Assembly (NCBI RefSeq): GCF_014529535.1
Contig: NW_023503584.1
Coordinates: 3,952,832-4,016,831, forward strand
DNA length: 64,000 nt
Direction of reading: 5' to 3'
From: Bradysia coprophila
Lineage: Eukaryota > Arthropoda > Insecta > Diptera > Sciaridae
The number at the start of each line of letters is the position of its first letter. Positions within the stretch are counted from its first letter, which is position 1. This document shows, one piece after another, positions 1-13,132 of the stretch. The position numbers and the translations under genes are program-made. Under the pieces are notes generated by a model. It was not told the origin of the DNA. It was given only the letters and a program-made list of their open reading frames with translations, and made no database searches.

Positions 1-749
1 ATGCTATGAACCGGTTCAAATAAAGGTCACATCGAGTTGGTTGGGTTATGTTAGACATATTAGTTATGTGGAAACTTGGAGATCGTGAAAAATGTGTCAC
101 CTTAGCAATATAAACGGAATTGATGCGAGAGATAAATTTTTGCGTGCTGCTGTGTACACTTAGTCTCGATTATTTTTATGTTGTGGTACACCAGTAGCGT
201 AGTGTAGTTAACCGTTGGTTAACAAGCACTCAACTTTATTTTTTTGTAAATTTCAGGAACATAAGGACTTTTATGAAAATTAGACAACCATTTGCTTCAC
301 AGCTGTTTACAGCAGAAACCAATTTGCGTCTATATTTCACTGACTTCCCCTGTAATTTCAATAAACGAAATTCATCATAACAGCCCCTGGCCAGAAATAT
401 GTAGTTGAAATCAATAAGTTTACCGAACCTTTCACATATTATACAAAAATTGGGAAGCTGAACTTACGTCACTAATATGTTTGGATGTGGCGTGCAACAT
501 TAACATTAACAATTAACATCTGGAAAATCTTCACATTACCAAGAAAAAGCCTCGACGATTACTAAGCTAGTGGCTGCCAAAAATATCAACTGATATTAGT
601 AGCCTTGAGTTTCTGTGCAAAAAGCAATCAATCTTATATTTTTCGTGCCTCTAAAAAAGGATCGAATCATCTAGTAGGGTCGCAGAATATTCCCTATGTC
701 AAAGAGACTGTATTTTTCGATTGATAATTTTTCATCTAATCACACTACC
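1..749. other. No gene seen
   Basis: AT-rich sequence with short scattered ORFs only. No protein family, RNA gene or obvious repeat structure was recognised here. Confidence 0.5.
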
Positions 750-961
750 GTGAAACCACGGCAGAGTAAAATAAACCAGGCAGAAGCGGTTCATTTTCGA
801 AACGTCAATGTATAATGTCACTGGATGAAAATGAACTCAAATGAACACTGACATAAATTGAAAAATTTTATTCGCAAAAAATTTGGGGTTACTAGATTAT
901 TCAGGTCCCTAGTCAAATCAGGGCTCCTGCCTGGTTAACTTTACTCTGTCGTGGTGAAACA
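750..961. mobile_element. MITE-like element, about 210 bp
   Basis: The ends are imperfect inverted repeats of about 35 bp. The left end reads CCACGGCAGAGTAAA and the complement of the right end reads CCACGACAGAGTAAA, and both continue into ACCAGGCAG. The interior has no coding capacity. A non-autonomous DNA transposon is the simplest reading. Target-site duplications were not resolved. Confidence 0.6.
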
Positions 962-985
962 GATGTGCAAATGTGAAATTGCATG

Positions 986-1360
986 GTACCTAGGCCTGTT
1001 CATTTTAGAGAAATAGTCTCAAATTCATCTGGCATGGTGTCTATCTGGTCCGGAAGGCTAAAATATTGGACCCGTATTTTTTTTGAATTTTAAAAAATAG
1101 TTTAGATCTGGGGAGCGAAGCATTTGTTCATATGTACGAATGCGTTGGTTAGAAGTGTAAAAAAGATATACACCATCATTCTCCTCTCTTCTAACCAACG
1201 CTTTCGTACATTTGAACAAATGCTTCGCTCCCCAGATCTAAACTATTTTTTTAAATTCTAAAAAAAAGTACGGGTCCAATATTTTAGCCTTCCGGACCAG
1301 ATAGACACCATGCCAGATGAATTTGAGACTATTTCTCAAAAATGAACAGGCCTATGGTAC
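986..1360. mobile_element. Long fold-back element
   Basis: This is a near-perfect inverted repeat. A left arm of about 170 bp (986-1155) is followed by a loop of about 31 bp and a right arm (1187-1360) that is its reverse complement. The outer ends read GGTACCTAGGCCTG and CAGGCCTATGGTAC. It could form a long hairpin if transcribed. There is no coding content. It lies 25 bp from the preceding MITE-like element. Confidence 0.8.
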
Positions 1361-1399
1361 ACTGTCCATTTGTTTTTCTAATACCCTATAAGAAGTCAT

Positions 1400-1521
1400 C
1401 CATTATGGGTCGTAAAGTTCGTGAGTATGGTGATTTCGTACACTTTTGACATAAAATATTTGGGAGAAATGTCAAAAGTTGATGAAATTGCCATACTTAC
1501 CAACTTTACAAATCATAATGG
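1400..1521. mobile_element. Fold-back element, about 120-bp family, copy 1
   Basis: Inverted repeat that begins CCATTATGGGTCGTAAAG and ends with the near-complement CTTTACAAATCATAATGG. The middle contains TTTTGACATAAAATAT. The reverse complement of 31199-31315 matches it along its length, so this is a dispersed family with at least two copies in the window. Confidence 0.7.
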
Positions 1522-4500
1522 TTATTGGTTAACCGTTCATACTTCGGTACTATAGCTTTTTACCGGTTAAGAGAAAATGAATAAATCAGCCGGCTGTCGT
1601 GGAACACGAATTTTTAACAAGTTTTTGTGTTACGAAGTGGTTGAAAAGTCTTAAGGATTCACATTCAAAATTCTATGAGTCAAGTAACTTTAAAATTTTT
1701 GTCTGTTTGTGTAATTAAATGAAATCCATAATCAATCAGCACCCCCACGAAAAATATGAAATGACAACAAATCTACGAGTCTAATCTAGTCTTCTTTTCA
1801 AGCCATTTGTTTTGAAATGCATTTGAAATGTATTATGAATGCATTGCTTTTTTGTAGTACTTCAACTGTATATAGTATAGAAACACCTTCCGTCCGGTTT
1901 GAATAATTTGCAACAACAACGAACTAATCGTACTCATGTTTGCAAGTAGACAAAGTTTTATACTGTGTCCCTAATCCTTTTCTAGTTTTCTTCGTTTTTT
2001 CTTTGCTTTCTACTTTTAAGATTGATATAAAATGCAAGCAAACAAAAAAAGTGAACTATATTTGCTGAGCTCTCCATCCGAAGTGTATACAGAATTTGTT
2101 CAATTGAACGAGAAAATTTAAGTGAGTTTAAAAAATTTGTAACAAACACTACTTTCAAGTGATTTCGGATGACCCGAAACTCTAACAGAATAAAATTGTA
2201 TTTGTCTTTCTCCAGACTATTCTATCAATTTGTTGAAAATGTCGAGATCCTTTCCCACGGTCATATACCTATAATATGTATAAGTTGTAACGGTATGTAT
2301 ACAGAAGCGGATATCAATACAAATTCAATGCAAACAGTTATATCAATACAACGGAGATATGGGGGGTATAAAAAAACAGCAAGCAAGCAAACAAAAATAT
2401 GCCTTTCACTCTAGAAAACAAAAATATTGTTCAAACATAAGCATGACAAAATATTCCTGTTATTTATTTAATGCAAATGAAATATCAACAAACTATACAC
2501 ATTCCTGTTCCATATAACCCTTCCCTCCACATTCACATTTCATATCGAGAAGCTCAATTAAGAATCAACAAAAATAAGAAGAAATTTCGTTCTGTTTACT
2601 TACTTCGATTTCGATTTCGCCGTTAGATAAATATCTAGATATATGGGATGCAGAGTGACATGCTTTTTTTCCAGGATGATAGTTTACTTTCGGGCAATGT
2701 TTGGTAAATAATTGAGAAAAATTCAGACGTTGTAATCGAAATGGACGTAAATTTTTAATTAAAGTTAAAGTTTTTCCCCACCCAAAATTTCTATTTAATT
2801 GTACCGTGTCAATTTCCATAGAATTCGGAGTGCATTTTGAAATTAAAAGTTGCAAGCAGTTCGACCGTTCGGAAAAGTTAAATTATAGTGGAAAATTATT
2901 TTATACGAAGTGATTGACGGTACGTATAGACGATATGTATAGAGCTTTTTTACAGCTATAATTGAGGTGTTAGCGTCAGCAGGACGAACTTAAAATTTGC
3001 ATCGCTCTGGGCATGAACTTTACAGCCCCAAAAAATACGTCGACAATTTACATCATTGAAAAAAATGTGACGAGATTTTCACGGGTCAAGTTTTAAAATT
3101 GGTTAAATGTGCTGGGTCGGGCTGACCTAGCCCATGGTCTATTCCCGCTCTGGTTAGCATTAATAATGGGTGTAATCTGCTGCAATGTCAAGGAAAATTT
3201 AACTAGAATAACCTTCATTATTCATATTTGTACAACTAATTGGGACAAATTGAGCTCAACTTGTTCAAGTAAAATGTAGGTGCTCATTCTGTACTCTACC
3301 CATTTCATTAACAAACTTAAAATATATCCACTTAGCACCTGCACCGGTAGATAACCTTTACGCACACTCCTAATACCATGAGTATATCTAATTGTGGAAC
3401 CGATTTATAATTATGAATCATTGAAACTATAAAAAAAGACAACACACACCGGGAACGGGGTTTTCGCCTACATGGTTGAATGACATTATCAACGAATAAT
3501 TACATGTGACACAAAGCACGGTGCGCTTGAATTGGACTTAATTAAGAGTTGTTCCTCGTGTTAAACTGAATCTTTTGAGCAAGAAAAAAAAATTGGTCAT
3601 AGATGGTGACTTTTCCGAGGTGGGGAGCACTTCGAAGTGTAGGTCAGGTGCGATATAAGAGTTTTTTCTGTACATTGAGACCGGAAATAGTTTCTTATGT
3701 CGATTTTGTCATTGTGTCACATAGTGAACTACATTACCTTTTCAATGATACCATACAAGCCCGACTTCAAACATTTTTTTCAGTAATGGAGAATGCAAAT
3801 TTACAAAAAAAAAAATTAAGTCTACATTTATCGCGACACTACCCATGCATGTTTGGTGACATTGCAAAGCCGGGACCTGTAGTTATATTAGGGAAAGCAG
3901 CTTTGCGGTGTTGTATTTCGGATGGACATGAACCGCTAGAAGTTCACCGACATAGTCCAATTTTTATCTAAATTACCTAATTCAACTGCTCAAATATGTG
4001 AATGTTTGCGCCGATAAATTTTTTCGAAAGTGGTTTTGGCTTCTAGGAACCAATGCCTAGATAGGCGCATACAAAAAGTCAACTGGAAAATGCGTCCGGT
4101 TTTGGTAGACGCTTTTTCCAAAGAATGGCTCTTGATTGAAAATTATTTTTCAGACATATTAAAACAAACGAAGTAAAAGATTTTGGATCAGTTAGTTGAA
4201 AATGTTTCTATCAACGGAAGTGTGATTGTCGGAAAGAATCATTGCAGAAATGGTAAGGCTACCCATTTTTAGCTGTTGTCGTTCTAACGCTACAATCCAA
4301 TTTCGTTTATTTCACCTTATATGAGTTACAAATTCCAATTACCGATTGCATTAACACATTGAAAGTGCTCTCTGTAAATAATTACAGTGGAATTAGTCAA
4401 AAGCACTCGAAACATATTTGAAATGTTTTTGTCGGTTATGTTCGTCATACATGCATTCTGTGGATCAAAGAGGATCAAACGAGACATCTCGTATATATGT

Positions 4501-7500
4501 GCACGTTCAAAACAAACTTATTTACATAGCAGATGTTTGCTTAAAAGTCGAACATTTGACAGGGGGATACAACGTTCAATTTCTCAACAGCACAGCACAT
4601 TCGGTAAAACCAACATTATACTATGTTTGGATAGCTCTCAACCAAAACATTAACAATCTGCACGATTTTCACACGTAATAAATATTTATCATACCCCCAA
4701 AAAATGCAGTAGATGATACGGAAAGGCGTAACGAATAAAAAAAAGTACAATTTATGTTTGTGGGATACCACGGGATAGACATTATAGTTTGTAAGCCCGT
4801 ATAATTCCCGGTATCTATCTCTACATGATGTTGAGTGTGGATTTGGTTGTCTACGCATGGATTATATTGTTCGAATCGGAATTTTTAAACGGATTGAATC
4901 GGCTCGAAAAAAAAATATTGATAAATGGAGGTGTGCATATCACATCACATAACTGACAAGGCTGACCAATATTTCTAGCTACTACACAAAATTGACAACC
5001 ATGCTCGGTACATTCATTACATTCGGTAAGAGAAATAAATTTGCCACTTACAGTCTTCATACATGCTAATTTGTTTGCTTTGACATCTTTCGACGTAAAA
5101 TATGTCGACACAGTTCCAAACATTACTAAACTACCCATTAATATACTCTGCCGTTACCTCAGATGACAGACTGTATACCACCATCCTACATATCTCCTGC
5201 AAACATTTCAATGTTTATGCATAGAGCAGCACATCATATTTCTTCATGCTACCCATACCAAAGACACTAGAAGCTTAAATGTAGCTTTTTTCCCGGTGTC
5301 TGTTTATATTTCAAAAATCCATTTACTCACATAATATTTATGGACAATGTGATGGATGGAAGTGGATGGTGTTACAGATATTGAATTTAAAAACGTTTTT
5401 AAGTTCAACAGGCCGTTTGCTAATTTATCCGAAAGCGTTTAAACCCATGAAAAAAAAAACATTTTGTTAAACATGTATACCCATTACGGTCGAGATGAGA
5501 GAGAGTGGAGGCACAAAAGCAAAAATTTGTTTAACTTTAAAAACACTTTTCACAAGTGAAAAAGATCCAACTTTTAATGAGCAATTAAAATACCGACTAG
5601 AGAAAACAATTTATTTTAGCTTCAAATAAAAGCCCTTTTGTGGTTAAACGAAACGTATGTTATATTCGGTGTGTTCTATATATGTACGGGGCAGTCAGTG
5701 TGTGAATGGGAAAATGTGAAAAATGTAGCAATGTAATAAATCATTCGGGTTTTGGTATATCTATGTATGTACCAGTACCATGTACCTATTAAGTGATACA
5801 TATATTCGCTGTTGTAACTCGGGCGAAAGAAAAAGCATTTTCAGCAAATCAGAAAAACCAACCCGAGAATATTTTTGGTGGGAAAAAAAATTAATGACAA
5901 AAACATCTACAACAACAGAAAATTACCAACCGCAATTAATGAGCTGTAAAGTAAAAAATAATCCAATGGTACCACACAGCATGTTGTATTCAAGAAATTT
6001 CATTTTAATTTCAAATTTTCACTCCAGAACCACTCACTGTAATTACTTTTTTTTTCTCCTCTTCTTCTCTCAATTATTATGTAGGTGAAATGTTTTATTT
6101 TTGTGATTTTTCCTTTTATTTATATTTATATGCTGCACTCAACACACTATATCATGAAATAATATCGCTGTCATGAACACTAGATGCACATAATGAGCGT
6201 TGAACGCTTAAAGCTGCAACGATGCCTGGTGTAAGTTTTTAGTGGATATGCTGTTTCGAAGTAATATATATATTTGAAAGCTTATACTTTTTAAAGGGAA
6301 CGTTTCGAGTGCTAAAAATCGACGAGCACACATGAAACGATCATAATATTGTTATGATACGCGTATAATAACGTTACAATGCATTGGTGGTTATAGCAAC
6401 ATATCCAATTTGTTTTTATTTATTTCGAAGCAGTTGAACTTCAAATTAAATAAAAAAGGAGACAACCACATTGGCTCACAAAATCCAGTGTGGTATATTG
6501 ATTAAACACACCGAGAAATCACAAATCTCAGACAACAATTCATTAAATTACATTAAATCAGTAATCGCGTTTCGTGTCTTACAAGCTGTGATTTTATGTT
6601 GCAGACTAATTGGCAAATAAAATTGACTAAAATAAACGACGTCTAACAAGCGAAATGGAATAGCGTTACGAACCATACGATGGTTACTGAACGACTGAGA
6701 AATGAATGCGAGCACTGATGGCTATACACACAGCCGAAGAGGATGTCTGCACATTGGTGTACATTGGAAAATCTCCGTGTAAAAGGAAAACGAGAGATTT
6801 TAGCAAACGGAGAACAAATATTTGCGCTCTGCATTTGCATATTTTTATATGTCTGAAATTAGAAGAATTTCCTTACACCACCATCATCCCCGTTCCATTA
6901 ATGTGTGGTACGTTTAAGATGAAAACAAAACCTTCGACAGTTTTCTTTCTTTTGTGTTTAATTTTCATTTAACGTAACGTTAGATTATGTGCCTTGCAGG
7001 AGATATGAGTATACGACTGGAGCTTTTTTTGCAATTGTTGAATAAAAACACGTTGGGAATTGAATATTTTGTATAGAGTTTGTTCGTAGCAAGAAGTTCT
7101 TTTTATTATATTTATATATATAGTCAGACAGACGCATTGCGCTCTGCTGTAAAAAAGAGTACGAAGTTTATATTTCCATCAAATATCCGTTTCTTGTCGA
7201 CTGACAATTGTATTGTTCCGCATAATATATCGACGTATACGGCGTTCAACAACGTATTTAATTATAACACCCATCCGTGATGAAGGCAAGTTTAGTATCT
7301 CGAATAAATCATTTAATCCTTAAAGTGTTCGTACATTACTACATGTCTCTATTTTGATTGAAATTCCATTTAAGGTGGAAATTTTTGTGTGTTACACCAT
7401 CAACTCTATAAATCCCACATTCTCTTACCCATATAGTTAGCAAGCTGTAGTAACGCTATGTTTTAATCCACCTAAACTTTAGAGTCTGCCATAATGGTGT

Positions 7501-7809
7501 CAAACATAGTTTCAGAGTTTACTGTGGTTAGGCGAAAGGAAACGCTAGATTGAATCGAAAGGCAATTTAATTCAATTTAATAATCAAATTGATTCAATAA
7601 AAAATGCAGGTTGTGGTGCGGAATCACTACAACTTGTGAGAAGTGCAGGCTGTATCATCTGGCATCTAGACAGTGATGGGACAAATAACATATTATGACT
7701 CACATGACTTTTACGCGGCCTCAGAATAGTTATTTATTGCATCGCGTTGAATACATCGACATTAAACACTGTTTAAAAAATCCAGAAAACCTCGGATTGT
7801 TACGGCAAG
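1522..7809. other. Long stretch without a recognised gene
   Basis: About 6.3 kb of AT-rich DNA. The ORFs here are short, many lack an ATG, and none resembles a known family. A short piece near 4140-4260 resembles a dispersed element also present near 18600, 48840 and 59580. A Cys-rich ORF at 4851-5138 (minus) is listed separately. Regulatory or intronic DNA of genes outside the window is possible. Confidence 0.5.
4851..5138 (-). CDS. Unverified small Cys-rich ORF
   Basis: A 95-codon ATG-initiated ORF. From about residue 26 it carries eight cysteines in about 43 residues, including the pairs CNEC, CQFC and CQLC, which could chelate zinc or form disulfides. No family is recognised. The N-terminus is only weakly hydrophobic, so a signal peptide is doubtful. 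An in-frame TAA lies seven codons upstream of the ATG. The last third looks like read-through of noncoding sequence, so a splice donor may lie inside. It may equally be a chance ORF. Confidence 0.22.
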   Translation of the reverse strand: MGSLVMFGTVSTYFTSKDVKANKLACMKTVSGKFISLTECNECTEHGCQFCVVARNIGQPCQLCDVICTPPFINIFFSSRFNPFKNSDSNNIIHA

Positions 7810-8154
7810 CAACCTGCACTCCAATGGATTTGACCCAAAAGAAGCTTGGAAGGAACGCCGAACAGACAAAGTCAACTGTTCGACTTCGTGTCCCACCTAA
7901 GTGATAAGAAAGAACTTGCACACCCACGGATAATATGGTGCATTTTAAATTGGCTGAGGTCAGGTCAGGTCTGCAATGATATGATGTTCAAGTGGAAATT
8001 TATCAACGATCCAAGTTGCAGCTGTGGTGAGGCGAGACAGACCATGAATCATATTTTGCTTGATTGTCCGAATAGTAAATACACGGGACAAGTAAGTGAT
8101 TTCACCAATTTGACCGATGATGCTGTAAGTTGGCTTTCGACTCTCAAATTGTAA
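7810..8154 (+). pseudogene. Fragment of non-LTR retrotransposon ORF2 C-terminus
   Basis: The frame ending at 8154 contains CSCGEARQTMNHILLDCP, the Cys/His motif found near the C-terminus of the polyprotein of Jockey/LOA/R1-type non-LTR elements. It is preceded by the usual LNWLRSGQ...FKW block. The reading frame just upstream (about 7810-7900) continues in another frame (GFDPKEAWKERRTDK), so there is at least one frameshift. No reverse transcriptase or endonuclease domain remains. This is a dead fragment of a transposable element. Confidence 0.7.
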
Positions 8155-8231
8155 TGTTCTGTCGTCCTACTTGTGATGTTCTTCTTAATTTAAATTCAAT
8201 TTTTATCTTTTCTTTATTGTTCCTTTTAATC

Positions 8232-8452
8232 CAGTAGCCATAGAACATCCTGTGTCCATGAAAGGTGCAGGGCCAAAACGGTCAAAAACTGAAGCACTGC
8301 CCTCCAAACTCCCCCCCCCCCTCTTTTCTCGAAAACTGACAGGATTTCAGTCTGGCACCCGAACTTTTCGTAATCTGGGTATCAATAGCTTTCCAAATCA
8401 CCCAAGACATCCCCTTCACCTTTCATGGACACAGCATGTTCTTTGGCTACTG
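8232..8452. mobile_element. Fold-back element with 36-bp arms
   Basis: The left arm CAGTAGCCATAGAACATCC and the reverse complement of the right arm CAGTAGCCAAAGAACATGC match for about 36 bp, through TGTGTCCATGAAAGGTG. The interior holds a run of ten C residues near 8311. It lies about 80 bp downstream of the dead non-LTR fragment. A MITE or a transposon 3' hairpin is likely. Confidence 0.6.
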
Positions 8453-10616
8453 CATTATTTGAATTATACGATTTTGACACAAATAAACCGTACACTAAAT
8501 AAAATGGAATATTATCGTTGCACTCGTGTTTTGTGTGATGTACATGAGTGTATAACGCTGGCAATATTTACCGGTACTTTAATATACTATTATGCCATTG
8601 AGTGTAAATGTGTAGATTACCATTCGAGGCCGAGTCTGACATTCTACATCGTGTGTTAAAAAGGATTGCCCAAAGCATGAAAATTCATTTATCACCGAGT
8701 TGCAAACAAAATTTTTTCTTAACGGGCCAACAAAAGTTTACTTTACATACTTTTGTTTTCCGTATGGCCGAAAATGACGTAAATTGGGTACTAAACCGTA
8801 AGTAAAATACTAGCGTCGAATTGTCAAGAAAAAGTTCAGCGAGCCAGGAAACGTAACTAGATAAAATCGTAAAGTAAAGTGGACGCCGCGAAATGTATAT
8901 CTGATTAAATTAACTTCTACTATACTCAAGCTTAACGGCTGCTTAATTCGAACAAGCTGCTAGTCATGGATCAAACATTACTGTTGCTCGTTACTTTCCT
9001 CTTATTTCTGAAATTAATCATGATTCGCTTCGTATACAGTTTATATTCGAAACCACTTAACTGATACAATTTCATTAATTTTATGCACAGAGCTACTCTA
9101 CGATTCATTCTCGTCTGAGTCAACAGTGATGGAATTAATTCGCAAATTATACAAATACCCTTAATGTGTTACGATTTTGCTTTACTTATTCTGCAGCTTA
9201 TACAAATATATACTCAAACTGCAACTATAATATGATATACCATACCTGTGCTACCTTTACTCCTTATTGTAAACTTTAATTAATTATATTTTGCGATATA
9301 TTTTGCTTGTAAAAGCAGTTTACCACATGTGTTCTGCCGTGTGTGTTTGAATTGATTTCCGCTTTTTGAACAATCCCGTTTTATATTAATGAGATACACT
9401 TGCGCATAATTTTTCCAATTTTTTTTGTACTTTACATCGTCATCGTAAAGATTTTAAAGTTTTACCATCAAATAATTAAAGAGAAAATTGATCAATAAAG
9501 TCACACGTCTGGTTTTATTGAATTGCCGGAGCGAAGATAATATTTTGCCAAACATAACGCTTTCGTTATCAAGTAATTCCATTAGAACTTTTGTAATGGA
9601 AGCAAAATAGTACATCTCCCTCGAAAGCTTTATCGAGTCAATAATTTGTTGTATAATATGAATTCGATTTTATGATGAATCTACAGTTTATACATTCACC
9701 GGATATACTATCTGGGAAGTAAATAAACAGAAAAGAAAATTTCTTTCCAATTTTTAAAATGAAATATTTAGCTAAAAGTTTAAGTTTGTTTATACACGGA
9801 ATGTTCATTTGATTCGAATACTGTGCTGTATCAGCGCAAAATGTTTTATTATTAACTAAGTGCTTTTTAGCAATTTTGTCGTAATGAATAAGTGATTCGC
9901 TGAAGAAGATTTGCTGTAATCAATTGGGGTTGATTCGATGGCTGGATCCATCGATGCTTTTCCTCGCTTATGTGATGGTTGTTGAACCGAAGACAAGACT
10001 TGATAGTGGTACAATTAGTTTATCAAGCAGCTAGGGAGAAATTAATACTTGTTCACATGTGTGGAGCTTGCAATATTTAATTTTGATATATTACTAAAAT
10101 GGCTGTACGTCCTTATCTATTGCACAATAAAGCGGGATATCTTCAATCAGGAGGGAATTGAAGCTTGCTACTTTTACCTTCAGCCTGCTAATGAGATTAT
10201 AAACTGTACGATGAGTGGTGTTGTCAGTTGTCACGGTAATAGTAATATAGTAAAGGTAGATCGACAAATTGGAAAAAGAATTGACAATTTCATTTTACAT
10301 TTCTCTATTCATTCCATATGCGTTACACACAATTGGAGCAACGTAATGACCTATAGGGTTTTCTTAGTTATTAAATCATAGAATAGATTACGTCCTTGTT
10401 TGGTGTTTGGAAATGTTTTATTTTTCCAAGTGTAAGCGTTAGAGCCAGACGCGAAGGCAAGAGCTCCAACCACAGAAGGATGACAATGATGTATATTACA
10501 TACCAATTCGCCCGCTGCGAAAATTATCATTACACGTGGACTATTTTCAGTAATTTTTTTCCATTTTCCTATGTGGAACCAGAATACATTGTATTACGTA
10601 CTTCAATTATTCGGAA
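8453..10616. other. No gene seen
   Basis: AT-rich intergenic DNA. Small ORFs are present but none shows a recognisable domain. Confidence 0.5.
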
Positions 10617-10806
10617 ACAACTTTGTGATACTCACAAACCCACTAGTGTGTTTTTGAGCATTTTACTTCGGTAATTGTTTTTCGACAAGTGTAGTTGTGT
10701 ATCTCGCACTCGGCTCGGACATAGAAACTCTGTCGAAAAGACAGTCACCGAAGCTTGTTGCTCAAAAACACACTTGCGAGTTTGCTTTTATCACAAAATT
10801 CTTACC
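10617..10806. mobile_element. Fold-back element related to the one at 45971
   Basis: Imperfect inverted repeat. Left ACTTTGTGATACTCACAAAC plus GTGTGTTTTTGAGCA matches the complement of the right side. The centre holds CTCGCACTCGGCTCGGAC. The right flank (AACCATTTTCGCATTGTCCG then TTGTAACCTA) resembles the right end of the element at 45971-46256, so the two belong to one degenerate family. Confidence 0.55.
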
Positions 10807-11742
10807 TTATGTAAAGAACCATTTTCGCATTGTCCGTTGTAACCTATTATTAATTACTCACTAAGCCTTCGGGAAAAAAGTTGTTACACGTTACACGTAT
10901 GTAAACGAAGTAATGACTCGTTTTCCGGTGGTACAGTGAGCAAAATAGTTTTTTATGACAGGCTGTAATTCACAGTACACAATACTCGCTCTAGTGAACA
11001 AACTTCGTTTGGACGCCGTCAAAATACCACCTTATTTTGACAGGTGTGACACTAAAATTATTAGTGATGGAGTGGCCGTGCTGCACTAATTTTCCTAGTT
11101 TGTTTGCTAGAGAGGATATAATCATATTTCTGTGCATCTAAGCATCTTGGTCATCAACAGCTCACATAAAAATCATAAATTCGGTCAAATTGAAGTGTTT
11201 CCTGTTAAAAACATATTTTTGATTTACACGGACGGAATTTTGAGAACCGACACCTTGAGTTTTTGATTTCTCCATATACAAATACATGGAAAATTCATAA
11301 AAGCCTTACCACAAAACGGAAAATGTGTCGGTCTTCTGCTTAGAGTAATTATACCTAGAGAGGAAATTCGCACTACGAAAAGCGGTCCCGACATCAATGT
11401 GTATGAGATACATTTACGTAATGATTTACGTAGAGCTTCTACCAATACACTCACATTTGAGATTTCTGTCAAAATATTTATTGACGTTGTTCATCGAAAC
11501 AGTCTTATGCGTTGAATGTTATTTACTTTTAAATTTCATCAGTGAAACTTACAAAAAATAAATAAAATTGCGATGGTCCATTCCTGTTCTATTAAAGGGT
11601 GTATGTCCCGAAGTAATGCGAAGTAGAAAACATTGTTTTTCTTAGTAATTGATGTGCACATAACCACATTCTTGCATGTTGTCTCCCCAGCTTTTTTTGA
11701 CATAGTTTTCCGTCTGATCAAACCGATTGCAAGAAATGGAAA
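10807..11742. other. No gene seen; one block shared with a later MITE
   Basis: No gene was recognised. The block around 11333-11375 (containing TTAGAGTAATTATACCTAG) matches the reverse complement of 13688-13730, so remnants of one small element family occur in both places. Confidence 0.5.
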
Positions 11743-12060
11743 CTAGGTCCCACCTTTTTGGGCGGGTCGGGTCCCTTGACTGATAATTTTCCCAAAATAT
11801 TGTTGTCTTTCGCTGGTTGGTCATGTTGGTAAACTTCATAGTCAATCAGATTAGACTTTTATAGATATCTTAATTTATTTTCATTGATTTTTTGATCTGG
11901 TTAAGAATGGACAATTTCTGTAGTCCAAGCAAATGACAATATTTTGACCTTAAACATCATCACATTTAGGATCTAAAAAATCTCAAATTACTCATAAATT
12001 TATTTCTTTTGTAATAAGCAAAATATCACGACTCGCTGTCTAATTTTGCAATAAATAACC

Positions 12061-12540
12061 GCGACTCGTGTGAATTACAACCCTCGCTTCGCTTGGGCTG
12101 CAAACTTCACACTCGTCTGAGTTGTCTGATGTTCGATTTGCTTTGGCCGCAAACTTCTCGTTCGTCCGAGTTGTCTAACAATACGATACCGCAACTCGTG
12201 TGAATTACGACCCTCTCTTCGCTCGGGCCGCTAACATCACACTCGTCAGAGTTGTCTAATATTATATTTGCTCTGATCGCAAACTTGCTCGTCCGAGCTG
12301 TCTAATGTGACAATAAGATACCGCGACTCGTGTGAATTACGACCCTCGCTTCGCTCGGGCCGCAAACATTACACTCGTCAGAGTTGTTTAATATTATGTT
12401 TGCTCTGATCGCAAACTTGCTCGTCCGAGTTGTCTAATGTGACAATAAGATACCGCGACTCGTGTGAATTACGACCCTCGCTTCGATTGGGCCGCAAACA
12501 TCACACTCGTCGGAGTTGTCTAATGTTAGATTTGCTTGAC
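12061..12540 (+). repeat. About 131-bp tandem repeat, 3.6 units
   Basis: Units start near 12061, 12191, 12323 and 12455. Each carries ACTCGTGTGAATTACGACCC, then TCGCTTCGCTCGGGCCGC and several CTCGT(C/G)NGAGTTGTC blocks. A single related unit in reverse orientation is at about 22630-22690, inside the second copy of the host element. Confidence 0.85.
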
Positions 12541-12559
12541 TTTTTTCATTATATGTAAT

Positions 12560-12870
12560 TTTGGGTGCCGCTTGTTAATTATCAAATATAAAATTTCAAT
12601 TATCAATTATCAAATACCAATTATCGAAGATCATTTATAATGTTCATTTAATACATTGCATTTCTATTTTCTGGGATAACTTCCGAAGCGGTGATCCCAT
12701 ATAGCTCATCGTCGAACTTGACCTTACAAATGTCAAATGTATAATTTTAAGAACTTAAATTGTTCACTATTTTCTGCCAGTCAAGGGAATAACACATTAG
12801 ATTATCAATTATCAACAGTGAAGGGAATTATCAATTATATCAATTATCAGTGGTGTATTATCAATTATCA
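12560..12870. repeat. ATTATCAA-type short repeats
   Basis: Irregular repetition of TTATCAATTATCAA-like words inside the composite element. It occupies the position that the large 19-20-bp satellite occupies in the other copy. Confidence 0.6.
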
Positions 12871-13132
12871 ACAGAGTAAAATCCTGTTTTTCTGGAATAA
12901 CTTCCAGGGCTTTATCCCGACATGGCTCATCTTCGAACTTAACCTCAGGAAGTTCATTCCTCGTCGATTAAAAAAAAATCATCAAAATCGGTTATGAATT
13001 ACTCAAGTTATCGTGATGACAAAGAAAAATAGGTTACAAACAATTACGTTTTTGATAACATTTCATACATTGTGTGGTAACAAACATTTTAGGGTATTTT
13101 CTGGCGTAAGACCCTTGACTTTCAGTCAAGGG

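Larger units (their letters stand above)
11743..13132 (+). mobile_element. Composite dispersed element, copy 1 (about 1.4 kb)
   Basis: It starts CTAGGTCCCACC followed by GGGCGGGTCGGGTCCC and ends at the hairpin CCCTTGACTTTCAGTCAAGGG. The second copy at 20299-22962 is inverted and has the same order of blocks: start motif, ACTCGTGTGAATTAC block, tract of short repeats, a block with AATCCTGTTTTTC and CATCTTCGAACTTA, then the terminal hairpin. There is no coding capacity, so it is non-autonomous. The 3' hairpin recalls Helitrons, but the usual CTRR end is not evident, so the class is open. Confidence 0.7.

Noticed and set aside
2032-2121. Short ATG ORF ending just before GTGAGT, resembling a small exon
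   Set aside because: Only 29 codons, no partner exon and no homology seen.
3603-3971. 122-codon plus-strand ORF
   Set aside because: No recognisable domain and composition like the surrounding noncoding DNA.
8252-8659. 135-codon ORF
   Set aside because: It runs through a fold-back element and a poly-C tract; no domain.
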